64,000 nucleotides of DNA from Antedon bifida (taxonomy: Eukaryota; Echinodermata; Crinoidea; Comatulida; Antedonidae). The translations under genes and the position numbers were made by a program. Numbering within the stretch: the first letter of the stretch is position 1; every line of letters starts with the position of its first letter. Location of the stretch: assembly GCA_963402885.1 (NCBI GenBank), contig OY727099.1, positions 12,946,001 to 13,010,000 on the forward strand, in the 5' to 3' direction. This document shows, one piece after another, positions 1 through 11,754 of this stretch. The notes beneath the pieces were generated by a model. The model was not told the origin of the DNA. It worked only from the letters and a program-made list of their open reading frames with translations, and made no database searches.

Positions 1-1003
1 AAATAATCCACAGATGGGCTTATTGAACATCCTTCCGCAAGTGTTTCAGCTTGCCACTACCATGTGTGGTGGTATTTTGGCAGATTATTTGATTTCACAT
101 GGAATATTAAGTAAAATAGGAACACGGCATCTACTCAATGTTATTGGTAATTCATTGTTTATAATTATGTTACTTATAACTAATTGAATACAAAAATAAT
201 TGAAAATTACTGAAAAATGGATGTGGGTCATGGGTAGGCTACTCATACATACAGTATCAAACAACTGAACTGAAATTCCCTATAACCTATTGTTTTTTGT
301 TTTTGTTTGTTTCAGGGTTTGGCCTGTCATCTGTCTCTTTGGTATTATTTGGCTACGTTTCAAACAACGCAACATACTCAGTTTTATTAATAGTTATTGC
401 TTTTGGAATGTTCGGATTCAAAATCACTGGAATCGATGCTAATGTTTCTGATTTCGCACCTCTTCATTCAGGAGTGATCAGTGGCATAATGTTTTCAATT
501 GGATCTTGTGGTGGCTTTATTGGAACGTCTATATTAGGAGCATTAACAGAAACAAATGTAAGAAAAACAATAATTTTATTTATTAATTAGTCATTTAATT
601 AAACAAACTAATTAAACATTTTGAGCAAGAAGCTCCTGAAGTAAAATAAGGTAGCCGAGTCAGTACAGTCTCTCACAAACGATCATGGCCATTTACAACC
701 AAGTTATTTGAAAATGCACAAGCTACAACTTATGCACGTACGTACTAACAGTATCGTTATCACCGCCGCGTTATTTATTTGTAGTGTATAATATGTAAAT
801 GTATAGGTAATTTAAATTATTGTATGATTATCTTTCTAAATTATTTTCAGAATACTTTAGGACAATGGAAAGTTCAATTTTGGATTCTGGCAGCTGTACA
901 GATGTTCGGTTTACTGGTTTTCCTTATTCTAGCTAGTGGCGAGACACAGGAATGGGCAAACCCCAAAGAACATTCAGAAGTTGACACATCAGCGAATCAA
1001 TAA
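1..1003 (+). CDS. SLC17 family (sialin/vesicular transporter-like) MFS transporter, 3' part
   Basis: Partial gene, 5' end outside the window. Exons: 1-146, 316-557 and 851-1003, with GT donors at 147 and 558 and AG acceptors at 314-315 and 849-850. Phases are 1 then 0, and the stop TAA is at 1001-1003. The joined translation runs from NNPQMGLLNILPQ to a hydrophilic tail. It contains hydrophobic helices corresponding to MFS helices about 8-12, including VSDFAPLHSGVISGIMFSIG and, in the last exon, GQWKVQFWILAAVQMFG followed by ASGETQEWA. The order 'DFAP..SG...GI' then 'G.W...F.I.AA....G......A.GE.Q.WA' is the signature of SLC17 members (sialin, VGLUT, NPT-type organic anion/phosphate transporters). 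The subfamily and substrate cannot be fixed from the C-terminal third alone. Function as a membrane anion symporter is known for the family and inferred here. Confidence 0.9.
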
Positions 1004-2754
1004 ATGTCTTTTCTATGAAATGTCTCATTTTGTAAAAACATCGACTAAAAATGTCCAATGACGAATAGAAAGACTGCAACAGAAAGACTGCAACTTGACA
1101 TTCAGGAAGAATAACAAAAAGATTTAAATAGAAAGAATAACTTAAACGTAACGTTTTCATAAAAATAAACAGAAAGAAATTAGTGGCACATCGACGCCTA
1201 TGAGAAGTTAAGAAATCAAAATACTTTTGTTGCAGAAATTCTTCTCTCAGTTCTAGAACAAACTTTAAATTGGTTTTTGAGCTAAGAAACTTGTAGTGAC
1301 TATATACAGAAATCACATTGCGGTTTTCGTAAAATTTAACTTAAACATTAAATTTACAATGTCATAATAAATGTATGTACAGATAATATGCCTACCATAG
1401 ACGACTTTTGCTATGAGTACAACATGTGTACTAATGGATTATATTGTGTGAATATGCCTCTAATTAAAAACTTTACTCTTAAGTGTGTGCTTCAAAGCAA
1501 CACTACATTATCGTCCTGTTATCTATTGCTGCAGGAAAATCTCGCTGATATTAAACTAGACGTTACTTCTATTATATGTACTTCACACTAAAGCTTGGTT
1601 CCCACTAGCGACGCAACGTAACGCAACGTAAGAAAATTCTCTTCCAATAATTGTGTTTGCCACCGCCTGCGTGAAATCAAACCTGCGATGTCTGTAGCAC
1701 TACTGCATCGTCGGTTCCCACTTGCGATTACACAATACAGCACTTTGCGTCGATACGTCGTTGCGTGACGTTGCGTTCCCACGCTTGAGAGTAAAATGTA
1801 AAATGAATTTCTATATCCATGAATACACCTATAGTAAAGAATTAATATGAGCCACTGAACCAATGAAGGAAAAATATTAACGAGTTTTTACAGTTTTTCA
1901 GTATAAATAATACAAGAGTTTTGTACAATAATGATCGGTGTTGTCACGATTTTGCAGCATCAGTAGCGGCACTGTCGGCCAACACACCAAGGCATAACCA
2001 ACCTACTGTAATGTAATGATATAGATTTAAAATTGAAACATCAACCTTAGTATCACAATTCAATTGAGTTCACCAATTTGCCCCAGAAAAGTCCAGTGAA
2101 GGAATTGTCCAGATGTTTTAATGTCCATTAGGCATAATAATTAGTTCCCCAACGAAAACAGTTGATTTGACCTATGATTTTTCCCATCGTAAAACTATTA
2201 GATATTGACAGTTTTAAGCAGAGATTTGACAGGGCCAATCTATTATCGGAATACCTTATACAATTCATCAACTCATCCAAAAGGTACCTGGACAAACATA
2301 GGAACAATGATTAAGCCCAGAGATTATGTAATGACATATGCTAATGAACAGAAGCCGATATACCCCCAAGTTTCAGAAGACCCCAGACACACCTCATAGA
2401 CACTTCTTCGAAGACACTCCTTACCGACACTTCCTCGGAAGCACATCTACAGCCACACCTCACTTACAGCATAATTTATACTTTGTTCCTGTTCCTTTAT
2501 TACCGAATTATGCTGTATTGTATTATATTTTATTTTCAATCTTTCTGCATAACAAAAAAAAACATATAAGTATAACAGGTGAGTAGCGGAAAAGCAAATG
2601 TTATAAAACTGTCATCTTGTGATGTGCTTGACCAGCACCTGTCAACTAGGACAATACAATAAAACCGAGATTTAACAAATTTAGAAAAATACATAGAAAA
2701 ATATGCTATAATAAAATGTTAATAAAAGTGTTCTAAAAATACAATTGCTATCTG
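1004..2754. other. Intergenic stretch downstream of the SLC17-like gene
   Basis: No supported gene. It begins with the 3'UTR of the SLC17-like gene; an AATAAA lies at 1366-1371. A TIR-type element sits at about 1588-1795 (listed separately). The small frames at 1388-1591 and 2205-2586 lack splice sites, motifs or family likeness and are treated as chance. Confidence 0.5.
1588..1795. mobile_element. Small TIR element (MITE-like), GGTTCCCACTAGCGACGCAA type
   Basis: The left end reads AAGCTTGGTTCCCACTAGCG followed by two ACGCAACGTA-like units. The right end, reverse-complemented, reads CTCAAGCGTGGGAACGCAAC followed by similar ACGCAACG units. The two ends form imperfect terminal inverted repeats of about 35 bp around about 140 bp with a second internal GGTTCCCACTTGCG. 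It has no coding capacity, so it is a non-autonomous DNA-transposon derivative by structure. The family is not identified. Confidence 0.6.
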
Positions 2755-2860
2755 AACATTCTGATTGTATAGGCCTAAAAGTTAAAAAGTTAAAAATTCT
2801 GATTGTATAAAAGTTAAAAATTCTGATTGTATAAAAGTTAAAAAGTTAAAAGTTAGTAGG
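2755..2860. repeat. Short tandem repeat, about 30-bp unit
   Basis: Three copies of ATTCTGATTGTATA followed by variable numbers of AAAGTTAAA blocks. Related AAAGTTAAAAA remnants continue to about 2925. Confidence 0.75.
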
Positions 2861-3183
2861 TACAATCTAAATCATGTACATTTGCAAAACTTTTGGTTTA
2901 TAAAAATATGAAAAGTTAAAAATCTATAAAATGTTGCTTTAAACTGTGTTTAAACTTAAAAAACGACTCTTCAATAAGATTGTTTCTGATCGTAGCACCA
3001 AGTTCTGAAAACATTTTAGGAAACCGTACAATCCCTGAGTATTTAAAAGCATCAGTACGGGCTCTACCATGATGAAAGGTAAGTATATCTAGGTGTCGGT
3101 TATTAAACTAAACTAAACTAAAAAAGAATCAACATAATCACTCATAAAATCAGATCGTGGAGAAATTATTATACTGGCAATGA

Positions 3184-3625
3184 ATGTCATGTTTAAGAAG
3201 TCACGCTGTGCTGAGACAGCTTCATTGGCTTCCGGTAACACAAAGAATTACCTTCAAGATCCTGCTTTTTGTTTTCAAAGCTCTTCATAATTCTTCATCT
3301 AAGTTCATTTCTGAACTTATTCAACCTTATGTTCCTAAGCGGTCTCTGAGATCTAGATCTGAGTCTCTTCTTGCCCATATATTTCATCCTTCCACTAAGT
3401 TTTATGGAAATCGTTCATTTTCTTCGGCATCCGTTTCTCTATGGAATGCGTTGCCTATTGCAATCCGTCAGGCTACTTCCACCAGTGTCTTCAAATCTCT
3501 CCTCAAAACCCACCTTTTTAATTTGTAAGTTTTCTAAATTTTCTGTCTTTGTAAAGCACATTGAGGCTTTCAGCATAATGCGCTATATCAAGTACCAGTT
3601 ATTATTATTATTATTATTCTCTACT
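3184..3625 (+). mobile_element. LINE 3' end: reverse-transcriptase C-terminus plus (ATT)n tail
   Basis: An open frame at 3184-3528 encodes the C-terminal end of a LINE ORF2. It contains LRQLHWLPVTQRITFKI, then FKALH, then RSFSSASVSLWNALP, then SVFKSLLKTHLFNL, the typical C-terminus of CR1/L2/jockey-group reverse transcriptases. The 3'UTR-like stretch TGTAAAGCACATTGAGG and GCGCTATATCAAGTACC is followed by an ATT microsatellite at 3599-3625, the usual 3' terminus of L2/CR1-type elements. The fragment is 5'-truncated, the usual result of target-primed reverse transcription. Exact clade is uncertain. Confidence 0.88.
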
Positions 3626-3660
3626 GACATTAGCCCTAGCTCCTTTCTTCTATCTATATA

Positions 3661-4090
3661 ATGTTGATCTAAATAACCTTTCTTTAAGATCATGCAGGTA
3701 GCTCTCCTCTGAACGGATTCTAACATATTTGTTTTTTACGGTACACCCATCACACTGGAGAACAATAATAAGCATGGCAGCACAAGATGGAGAGCTACAC
3801 TACTAGGGGCATTAGATGTGATTAACCGTATAAGACCAATAAGACGGTTACAATTTGACACTGCATCATGAACTTGATTGTCCCATGACAAGTTACTTTG
3901 TATGGAACAGCCTAAAATGTTTAATGAATCATTACAATCTAAATGTATATCAGAAATGCTGTATATAGGTTTGGGATATCCTCTTCTCCAAGTAAGTCGC
4001 ATAGATTTGCATTTATTGGGATTCAGTTTGAGGCAATTTTTTTTTGCCCAAGAATCAATAGACGTTAGATCTTTTTGAATATTTGGGTTT
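3661..4090 (-). mobile_element. LINE reverse-transcriptase fragment (decayed)
   Basis: On the minus strand, 4080 to 3736 reads DSWAKKNCLKLNPNKCKSM and later NILGCSIQSNLSWDNQVHDA, then VLPCLLLFSSVMGVP. After a frame change it continues as MLESVQRRATCMI near 3720-3680. The order 'W...N.LKLNP.K' / 'LG..I...LSW..HV' / 'CS.VWG' / 'LE.VQRRAT' is the thumb/connection part of non-LTR reverse transcriptases. It is frameshifted and truncated at both ends. It lies convergent with the LINE relic just upstream, so the two are separate insertions. Confidence 0.85.
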
Positions 4091-4757
4091 GAATCCCTAG
4101 TGCTAGCTATATTGTGTATTACACCGTATTACTGAATAAACAACTGTGATATTTCAATCAACCAAGCGAGTAGAGTCTTTAATACAGTAAAACCTCCACA
4201 CATTATATTACACTACTAAACAAAATGTTCGCGTACTGGTTTATTTGTGGTCAAGATGCAAAAATATAATTCGATTTGGTTATTTACATATCAATTGCTA
4301 CACTGTAGTTGTAGTACTGATTTTAGATTATTCTTATATCTGTTGATAACGCAGTCTTTTGTCTTGATACAATAGGTGTAATTACATGCGTCAACAAACA
4401 CATGGAAACTATTGAATTTAATTGAATGAAACGGTGAATATAATTATAAATTCCAAATAAACTGATTTCTCATTATTTTTATTGAAACGTTTGTTAACAC
4501 CAACAAGTAGTTGTAAACTGCAATATTATTATATTTATTATTATTATATAATATTATTAATATATTATATTTTGTGTGTTAATGACACATTCAATTCATT
4601 TTGTCAACCATGGGAAGCCTGCTAGTCAACGATATATACAGGAAAAAATATGGGAATATAAAATGTAGTTGCCAAGGAGCAGTCGGTCGTCAAGGAAAGG
4701 TCTGATAAATATAGGTATACATATAACTATTGCGGTTTATTATAAATCCAAAGGCAA

Positions 4758-4910
4758 ATTACTGAAAAAATGACAATGCTGTGGGTAACAGTGGCTGGAT
4801 CTCAATGGAGATACAAAATAAAAGCGAAAAGCTAAATCAAAACGAGAAGTAAAACAGCCAGAAAAGTTAGCAGAGCTTTCGGGCAACACTAGCCCTTCAT
4901 CACACTAATT
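4758..4910. mobile_element. Penelope-like terminal repeat, copy 1 (hammerhead-like core on minus strand)
   Basis: Shares GGATCTCAATGGAGATACAA, AGTAAAACAGCCAG and GAGCTTTCG(G/A)GCAA-ACTAGCCCTTCA with a second copy at 9218-9355. Read on the minus strand the end has TGATGA, a 4-bp stem GGGC/GCCC (4881-4884 with 4892-4895) and then GAAA. This is the stem II plus GAAA arrangement of hammerhead ribozymes found in Penelope-like element termini. The first C of the CUGAUGA core is G here, so activity is doubtful. The Penelope assignment is inference from this motif, as no reverse transcriptase of that class was found nearby. Confidence 0.55.
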
Positions 4911-5665
4911 CAACCAATCACAAGCGAGACTTCGGCGGATGACCCGTTGCAGTGTGATTGGTCAAATTAGTTTATTGTGCATTGCGTCAAATTATGCGTG
5001 TTCAGCGTAGTCATTACTAAGAAAGAAGACAGAATTTAAAAAAATTGATTACACCTTCAAACCTACAAACAATGTGGTAAAAAGGCAATAAAAGTCTATA
5101 CATATACTATAAATATCATTATAAATTTAAAAAGAGACTTCACACACTATAAAAGATTCCATGATCAACGTAATAGTTACTCTTTAAATATATGATTTAG
5201 GGCATAACATGTGAACGATACCTAAAATAAAAAATAGATTTATTAGAATAACAGTATAGGCCTACGTCTTTTGTTATATTTTTATTAATAGCAAATACGC
5301 CAGGAAATTAGAATGTAAACTAAACCACATCAAACATAATCTGAAATTAAACAAAAACACAGATTTATAAAATGTTCCGGATATTACTCCCGTTACCATA
5401 CGCATTATATTGCACGCAATCATTACAGTTCAGCGGCGTTTCAATCATTTTTGCAGAAAGCTTTCTGTGTGGAAGACGGAGGATACGTAGATCAATTCAT
5501 TCAACGTGATCACCCGGATGAAGAATGATAATTGATTTTACTATTATTAAGAGTTTTTGCAATTCATAGCTCATCACATAGTAGTCGACTGGCTCACATA
5601 GATAACGTTGAGTTATCGCTTGGACACAACATTTACTTGGATTTATAAAAGACGCAAATCCCAAC

Positions 5666-6010
5666 ATGGAAAAGCATCTTCTCTGCTGCTTTACAATGGT
5701 TATGGTAAATAATATTCTAGCTGCGAGTGGGAATCACTGTGAAGCAAATTCGACTTACAGCTGGACAATCAACAATTCTTTTCCGCATAATGAAAGTTAC
5801 TCTTTACCGCATGAAATGTCAAAGACAATTGCTCTGGTTACAAAAGTTGAAGACTGCGCTTACGATTGCTACTGGTATCCCGAATGCCGTTCCTATGTCT
5901 ACGAGGAAAGAACTTCTCTATGCTATATATTTGCGATAACTTCTGACGACGAAGTATTACGTTATTTGCCCGGCTACACATACTATTCTAAGGGCTATTA
6001 CTACTTTTAA
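5666..6010 (+). CDS. Small secreted PAN/apple-like protein, paralogue 1
   Basis: Intronless frame of 114 codons plus stop. Residues 1-20 form a hydrophobic leader ending AAS, a likely signal peptide. The mature part has five cysteines: C25, then the cluster C64-x3-C68-x5-C74-x11-C86 within CAYDCYWYPECRSYV and LCYIF. This spacing and the aromatic residues are those of a compact PAN/apple domain (C...C.....C.S.VY......C). The protein ends PGYTYYSKGYYYF, an unusual Tyr-rich tail. It is closely related to the gene at 8047-8394: shared SYSL, SKT, CAYxCxWxxECxSYV, LCYIF and KGYYY. N-x-S/T sites occur near residues 28, 36 and 42. PAN domains bind protein or carbohydrate; the specific role here is unknown. 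The ATG at 5666 is chosen because it gives the signal peptide; an ATTTATAAAAG at 5640-5650 is too close to serve as its TATA box. Confidence 0.82.
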   Translation: MEKHLLCCFTMVMVNNILAASGNHCEANSTYSWTINNSFPHNESYSLPHEMSKTIALVTKVEDCAYDCYWYPECRSYVYEERTSLCYIFAITSDDEVLRYLPGYTYYSKGYYYF

Positions 6011-7954
6011 ATAAGTCTTATCAGGGAAGAGTTAAATTACAATTATTCTTTAACTTTTGCTATAGTCCGACATCAAGAAAGATGGTTGATAAGCCAACTA
6101 CCAATTTTTCAGATGGATTTGTAATCTAGCAGTCAATTTTTATTATTTTATATTCGGAAGCAAAGATAGTCTATACAGCCAAGCATTATGTTGAACATAA
6201 GGTACATTTGTGACATATGTTAATTACTTACAGCAGAGATTCAAACTATATGCATTCCTGGCGTTATAATTATGCAGACTTACTTTGGGAGGACCGGAAG
6301 CAATTTATTTTTTATCTAAAGATGTATTGAAAAAAATAATTCTTGAAATTTGTTTTAATATGTCATTTTAATGTCACATAATAATTCAATTTCATCAAAA
6401 ATTGGATCGAAAACAAAAATTACCTGAAAAACTGTAATTTAAAGAAAATAAGTCAAATTATTTGTCAAGCAATGGAATTGTGTTAAATTTAACCGTATAT
6501 TTGTCTTTTACAAGTGAAATCATTATTCTAGCTAGTTCGTTTATTCTAAGGAAATGATTAACTTTAATAAAACCGGGAAATGGCCATTTTGGTCTGATTT
6601 TAATAATCTTGATTTTCCATGTTTTCGAGATACAATTCATCTTTAAATAGGCCGAGTCGAATACTGTGATTTCGGCTTATGCTACAATGCATTTTGTAAT
6701 ATATTATGTAATATATAATATGCAATACTTTTTAGATTGATCAGAAATTGTACAATTAACTTTTAATTACTATATGCCTAGTAATAACTTCTAAATTATA
6801 GAATTAACTAATATCTCAAATCAGTATATAATAAAAACAAAAATACTTCCGTCAAGCGCTGAGCTTCAAAATTAAAAATGATTAAGGCCTGTTTCTACAT
6901 TGTTATTGTTTAAAATACCGAACTAACGTGTGGTCAGACAGGGAGTCTAATGTTTATTGTTATACAAAAAGTATGTTGTTCAGTAACCACAGGTCAAAAG
7001 TTGGTCATTATACCACAGCAAAAGAGGTATGGAACTGGGATCATGGTCCTGATTTTCTCCAAAAGGTAGCTATACCTATCATTGGTTTAAATTTGGTAAA
7101 TATCCGTCTAAAATTAAAGTAAAATATTAAAAAGTCCGGATTGTCTCCAAAATCCAATGGACTGTGACTATACCCTATATATACTATGTATATAGTATAT
7201 ATCTGTGTTTTAAATTTGGTAAGGAACAAACACACACCCACACAAAAACAAACGAACAAATAAATATCGCATACAAAAATATAACCTACATGGCGGATAT
7301 AATAATATAATATTTGTAATTATGATTATAATCAGTGTCAATCAGAAGTTTTGCCAGAAAGATTTACCGGACTAAATTGGCTCCAAACGGTAATAAAAAT
7401 GGTGTAAGAAAATTATATATAAAATAAACACAATCAGAGGTTATTGTCAATTATATAGACAAAGTACACAATTATCTGACTTCTTTGTATTTAGTAGATT
7501 AGTTACATCGTATATAGTATATCAATAATTCGGTATTTTTCTTGATTTGCCGGACTTCTACATTGGACAATGAAAGCACGTACGGGCAACGAAAGTAATT
7601 AACTACCACATCTTCGCCTGTGACTGGTGAACTTACTTATTGCATTGCATCCTAGTGGAAGTGGGGTTATAAACTTATTAGGATAAAATACACCAAATTG
7701 AAGTGTGATATACTATAAATGATATATTTTAATATACAATATAAATAATACTTTCCTATACAAATAAGTTAATGTTGGTAATTGCTTACTTAATGATGCG
7801 CAGTCAATTAGTGTAGTGGTATGCGCATCTCACTTAACGACAGTAATAACACTACTGCAATAATTCTAAGTTATAATTGGCATATAGAATCATTATTTTT
7901 TGTTGTATACAAACCATTTATTTTTATGATTGGTCTTACTGTGTACTAATTGCA
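6011..7954. other. Spacer between the two PAN-like paralogues
   Basis: No supported gene. AT-rich, with an AT palindrome near 7170-7205. At 7812-7822 there is TAGTGTAGTGG, which fits a tRNA/Pol III A box, but no B box follows. Confidence 0.5.
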
Positions 7955-7962
7955 GTATATAA
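7955..7962 (+). promoter_or_regulatory. TATA-box candidate for PAN-like paralogue 2
   Basis: TATATAAG about 90 bp before the chosen ATG, in a context (AGTATATAAGCTTCGG) resembling a classical TATA element. It would put the transcription start near 7985-7995. Not proven. Confidence 0.45.
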
Positions 7963-8046
7963 GCTTCGGAAATTGGTTAGTTACGACAGAGTAGATTGCT
8001 ACATATTCATTTCGATAACTTTGTTGTAGTTCTAGCCAACACGAAA

Positions 8047-8394
8047 ATGTGGAAAATATTGTATTACTGTTTTCTGACAATTCTTGCATCAAACACAGTT
8101 GCCTCGCATGAGAGTTTCTGCGAAGGAGCAGGAGTCGTTTACAACTGGAATGTCAACCCAAGCGTTACGCACACGTACAGTTATTCTCTAGATCATAATA
8201 CTTCAAAAACTGTTGTGCGTGTTGCGGACTTGGAAAAATGTGCGTATGAATGCCATTGGTTTACAGAGTGCAAGTCGTATGTTTTTAAGAACGTTGACAG
8301 ATTATGTTATATCTTCAATGTGACTGCACCACCAGCTCCGTTAGATTATATGCCTGGGTTTGACTACTACACTAAAGGATATTATTATCTGTAG
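8047..8394 (+). CDS. Small secreted PAN/apple-like protein, paralogue 2
   Basis: Intronless frame of 115 codons plus stop. The frame is open back to 7996, but the ATG at 8047 has A at -3 and gives a clean signal peptide (MWKILYYCFLTILASNTVAS). The upstream in-frame ATG would bury it. Mature cysteines match paralogue 1: one near the new N-terminus in SFCEGAG, then CAYECHWFTECKSYV and LCYIF, with the tail PGFDYYTKGYYYL. The pair is head-to-tail, about 2.0 kb apart, and diverged over the whole mature region while keeping the cysteine pattern and the KGYYY end, as in old tandem duplication. AATAAA lies at 8435-8440. Function unknown; a secreted lectin-like or structural binding role would fit but is speculation. 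Confidence 0.82.
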   Translation: MWKILYYCFLTILASNTVASHESFCEGAGVVYNWNVNPSVTHTYSYSLDHNTSKTVVRVADLEKCAYECHWFTECKSYVFKNVDRLCYIFNVTAPPAPLDYMPGFDYYTKGYYYL

Positions 8395-9217
8395 TAACAA
8401 TAATATAAACTAGTCAATTCATTTTAATGTACATAATAAAGGAAGATTATGAAGTAGCTGGAACAGCACAAATGCACATTACACACGGAGGAACATCTCT
8501 ACACATTTCAGCAACAGTAAAAACAGTTCTTTTTAATCTCTTGCATTTGGCAAAAGGAATGATCTAAAAAGGATGGAATCCCATGCATATGGTGACAATG
8601 AGCGCGAGTATGTTAAGAAATAACCAGAAGCAAGAAGCAATTATGTTACAAGATAACTTCACCGTCAGTTCACCTAAATTTCATGACTATATGTTTGACT
8701 ATACTTAAAAGCAACTACACACCTGATTCGCGGGTGAAATTCTGTATTATCAAATATTCCTATGACACTTGGCGAATATTTTAGTATTAGTATGTGGAGA
8801 GACAACACTCTGGGAAATCTATCCGTGTCAAATCAAGATCCAATTCATGCTTTTAAAGAACGGCGTTTCCTCCAACTTACGTAAACACAGCAGCAAATTA
8901 CGGAAACCAGTCTTTAATAGGCCTATAGGTTGTAAAGTCACAAAAACACAGTTTTTAAAAATGTAATTAAAAATGTAGGCTAATGGTAGACATGGAATAA
9001 ACATATAGTCTGTTCATGAACTAAGGATACTAAAAGACATTACTGTCAGTAGTGGTTGTCACAAAATATATCTTTTAGAGTTGCTTTCACAAGTATTAGT
9101 TATATAGTTACTAGTTGGACACTGGACGATACAGACCGTACTGCTTCATCGGCAGCGTACAAAAAGAATACGATTACTTATTGTTAACGATTAAAATATA
9201 TAAATAAAATTAAAAAT

Positions 9218-9355
9218 CAAATTACTGAAAATGGCAATGTTGAGGGTATCAGCATTGACTGGATCTCAATGGAGATACAAATAAAATAAGCAAAAATCCA
9301 AACGATAAAGTAAAACAGCCAGAGCTTTCGAGCAAAACTAGCCCTTCAACGGTGC
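9218..9355. mobile_element. Penelope-like terminal repeat, copy 2
   Basis: Same orientation as copy 1 at 4758-4910, sharing GGATCTCAATGGAGATACAA and AGCTTTCGAGCAAAACTAGC. The hammerhead-like core is more decayed: the stem is GAGC/GCCC and TGATGA is replaced by GTTGA. Together the two copies bracket the PAN-like gene pair. Confidence 0.5.
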
Positions 9356-10361
9356 AAGTAATATATAATTATATTCGGTTTTGGAGGCACAGAACATACA
9401 GACTTTAGAAATCTTTGTGACAAAAACAATGGATATTGTTAATTATTTGTTGTAAATAGTACAGGTATGAATGTTGCTTTTTAGATTAAAAAAAGTGTTA
9501 GCTACCATTAAACGGCATGTTTAATAGAAACATTCCAAATAAGGTATGAGATTGATCAGAAATTGTACATTGTAAAATTTAATTATATTTATTATAGTAA
9601 TATTCAATATCGTAATAAAAGCAAAACACGTTATAGCTCGTTTAAATATATAGAGGGGAAAAGTGTATGTATATTTCTATTGCATATTATAAACACGTTG
9701 TTTCTTACGGGATCAGACAGACAAACTACAAAAATCGGTTATTTATTTAGTTAATTTACTGAAATTATAATTATTTTAAAGACGATGATGATGAAAATAG
9801 ATTGAAGCAAAAAGTTAATTTTAATTTTAGATATATTATGCAGATATAATGTATTATTGTATGGTTGTGTTATCACATAATAATTACGCATTTTCAATTA
9901 AAATAAAAGCAACCCACGCTACAGATTAAAAAAAAATTAATATCAAAAAGTGTATATACGTAAGTCTATAATACCATAAGGATACTAGAAGTGTAGCTGT
10001 TTTAATTACATTGCTTCTTCAATAAAAAAAAGTCGAGTTGTTGTTGTAAATATAATAATAGCCTGGCATTTTTTTCACTTTGTATTTGATCTTTTTCAAT
10101 ATTTAGATTTATCAACAACAAAAATGAATTCAGTTTAGGCCTACACAATAAAACAAAACAAGGGGGAAAATAAAAATAAATATAAACTTTTCTAAGAAAA
10201 GAACCTGCTGGAAATAATGTCATGAGGCGAAAGATGAAATTCTATCTATCAAAATAGAATAGAAATTATTTCTAACATTGCACGAATATAAAAACATTAA
10301 TTATTTGTATTCTAAGTAGATTCTTGTCATTGCCAATGTTCTGATCTTGTTGTGAAGAGAG

Positions 10362-10848
10362 AGTAAAGTAGAGTTATTAAAATATGGTGAATTTGTAGGG
10401 GTTGTAGAGGAGGGAATTCATTTGATGAGGTTAATAAGACAAACACAATGAGGTTTTTGGAAATGTGCATTGTGTGCGTCGCTGCTTCCTTTCGCACACT
10501 GGTTGCTGCTGATATTGGATTTCACGTAGATTGTCTTTTCGTAAGCGAGATTTTTTTTCCTATACTCGCTATTACACGTCATGTGATTCACAATCGTCCA
10601 AACAAATGACAGTTATTTAATAATATTTAGGTGTTATATAAAGTGCAACAATTAATTGTTGGTGAATTTGGCTATCCTTTATAGTTGGAATTTAACCTGT
10701 GTCGGCCAAAATATGTCATTTCCAAAATTCTCCTTGTTCTTATTGTCTTATTAACCTCATCAAGTCAAATGAAACACCAGAGCTATTACACCTCTTCTTC
10801 AACCCCTACAAATTCACTATATTTTAATAACTCTATACTCTGCGATAT
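10362..10848. mobile_element. Foldback element with long terminal inverted repeats
   Basis: The left arm at about 10368-10436 contains TAGAGTTATTAAAATATGGT then GAATTTGTAGGGGTTG and GATGAGGTTAATAAGAC. The right arm at about 10744-10846 is its reverse complement with scattered mismatches. The arms are about 70 bp around about 300 bp of non-coding DNA. No transposase; a non-autonomous foldback/MITE by structure. Confidence 0.7.
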
Positions 10849-11754
10849 ATAAGTATATTATAATCAACATTGTAATATATTAAGTATACTGTACTATACA
10901 TTTCGTAATTCAAAATTACGCTTGAGTATACCGATATATTGTTATGTTGACGATACCTATAAAGTGCCCTTTCTTATACGACAATGCCTACAAATTAGTA
11001 ATTTCAACCTAAAAGATATGAGAGTTTTAATAGGACTGTGCGACTTGTGCTCTACTTGTTCATATAGGTTCTATTAATTGGATTGCTGTATTTCCAGTAC
11101 ACAATCGATATTACTGATTTATTACTAACACAATACAAACAGTATATTAAGTGAAGTAGCCAGGAGCAGATATGCTTTGTTATACACAATTGCATATAGC
11201 TTTGTTGGCATGGCATGTAACCAGTGGGCGTAACTAACTAGGAGTTTTAATGAAGCGTTTGGCTAGGGGACCCCTCTGCGCATATTCAAATATCCCTCAG
11301 TGATTGTCTGATAATTATCTTTGATAAAAATAGGTATGTCGACAAATCAACTTTCAATCTACGCACACATGAAAATAATTACCTATTGATAGAATTGTGG
11401 ATACGTGTCTTCAGTCACAAAAACATCATTGAACCGTATTACTCTTTCTAAATTAAACCATAAATATGAATATTCTTTTTATTAGTTGTATCTTAGTAAC
11501 ACTACTAAATGAGAAACATTACAATAAAATAAATTAGGTATGAGGAAATGTTTGGTGTTAAAATGTTTATATGTTATATTTTGCCTCCGTGAAAATATAG
11601 TAGTTGTCCATTGTACCAACCGTTTTAATCAACACGCCAATCATGATCTTTATGACGTTATTACCGGTAGCTCACCATTATGCCGAACCGTTATGAAAAT
11701 ATGACGTGATAGCGTCGAATATAAAGTTAATCATAATTATATCGTTAAACAGAA

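Noticed and set aside
5642..5650. TTTATAAAA as TATA box of PAN-like paralogue 1
   Set aside because: Only about 16-24 bases before the ATG, so a start site 25-30 bases downstream would fall inside the coding region.
7805..7850. tRNA-like sequence with A box TAGTGTAGTGG
   Set aside because: No B box or cloverleaf follows; at most a decayed SINE head.
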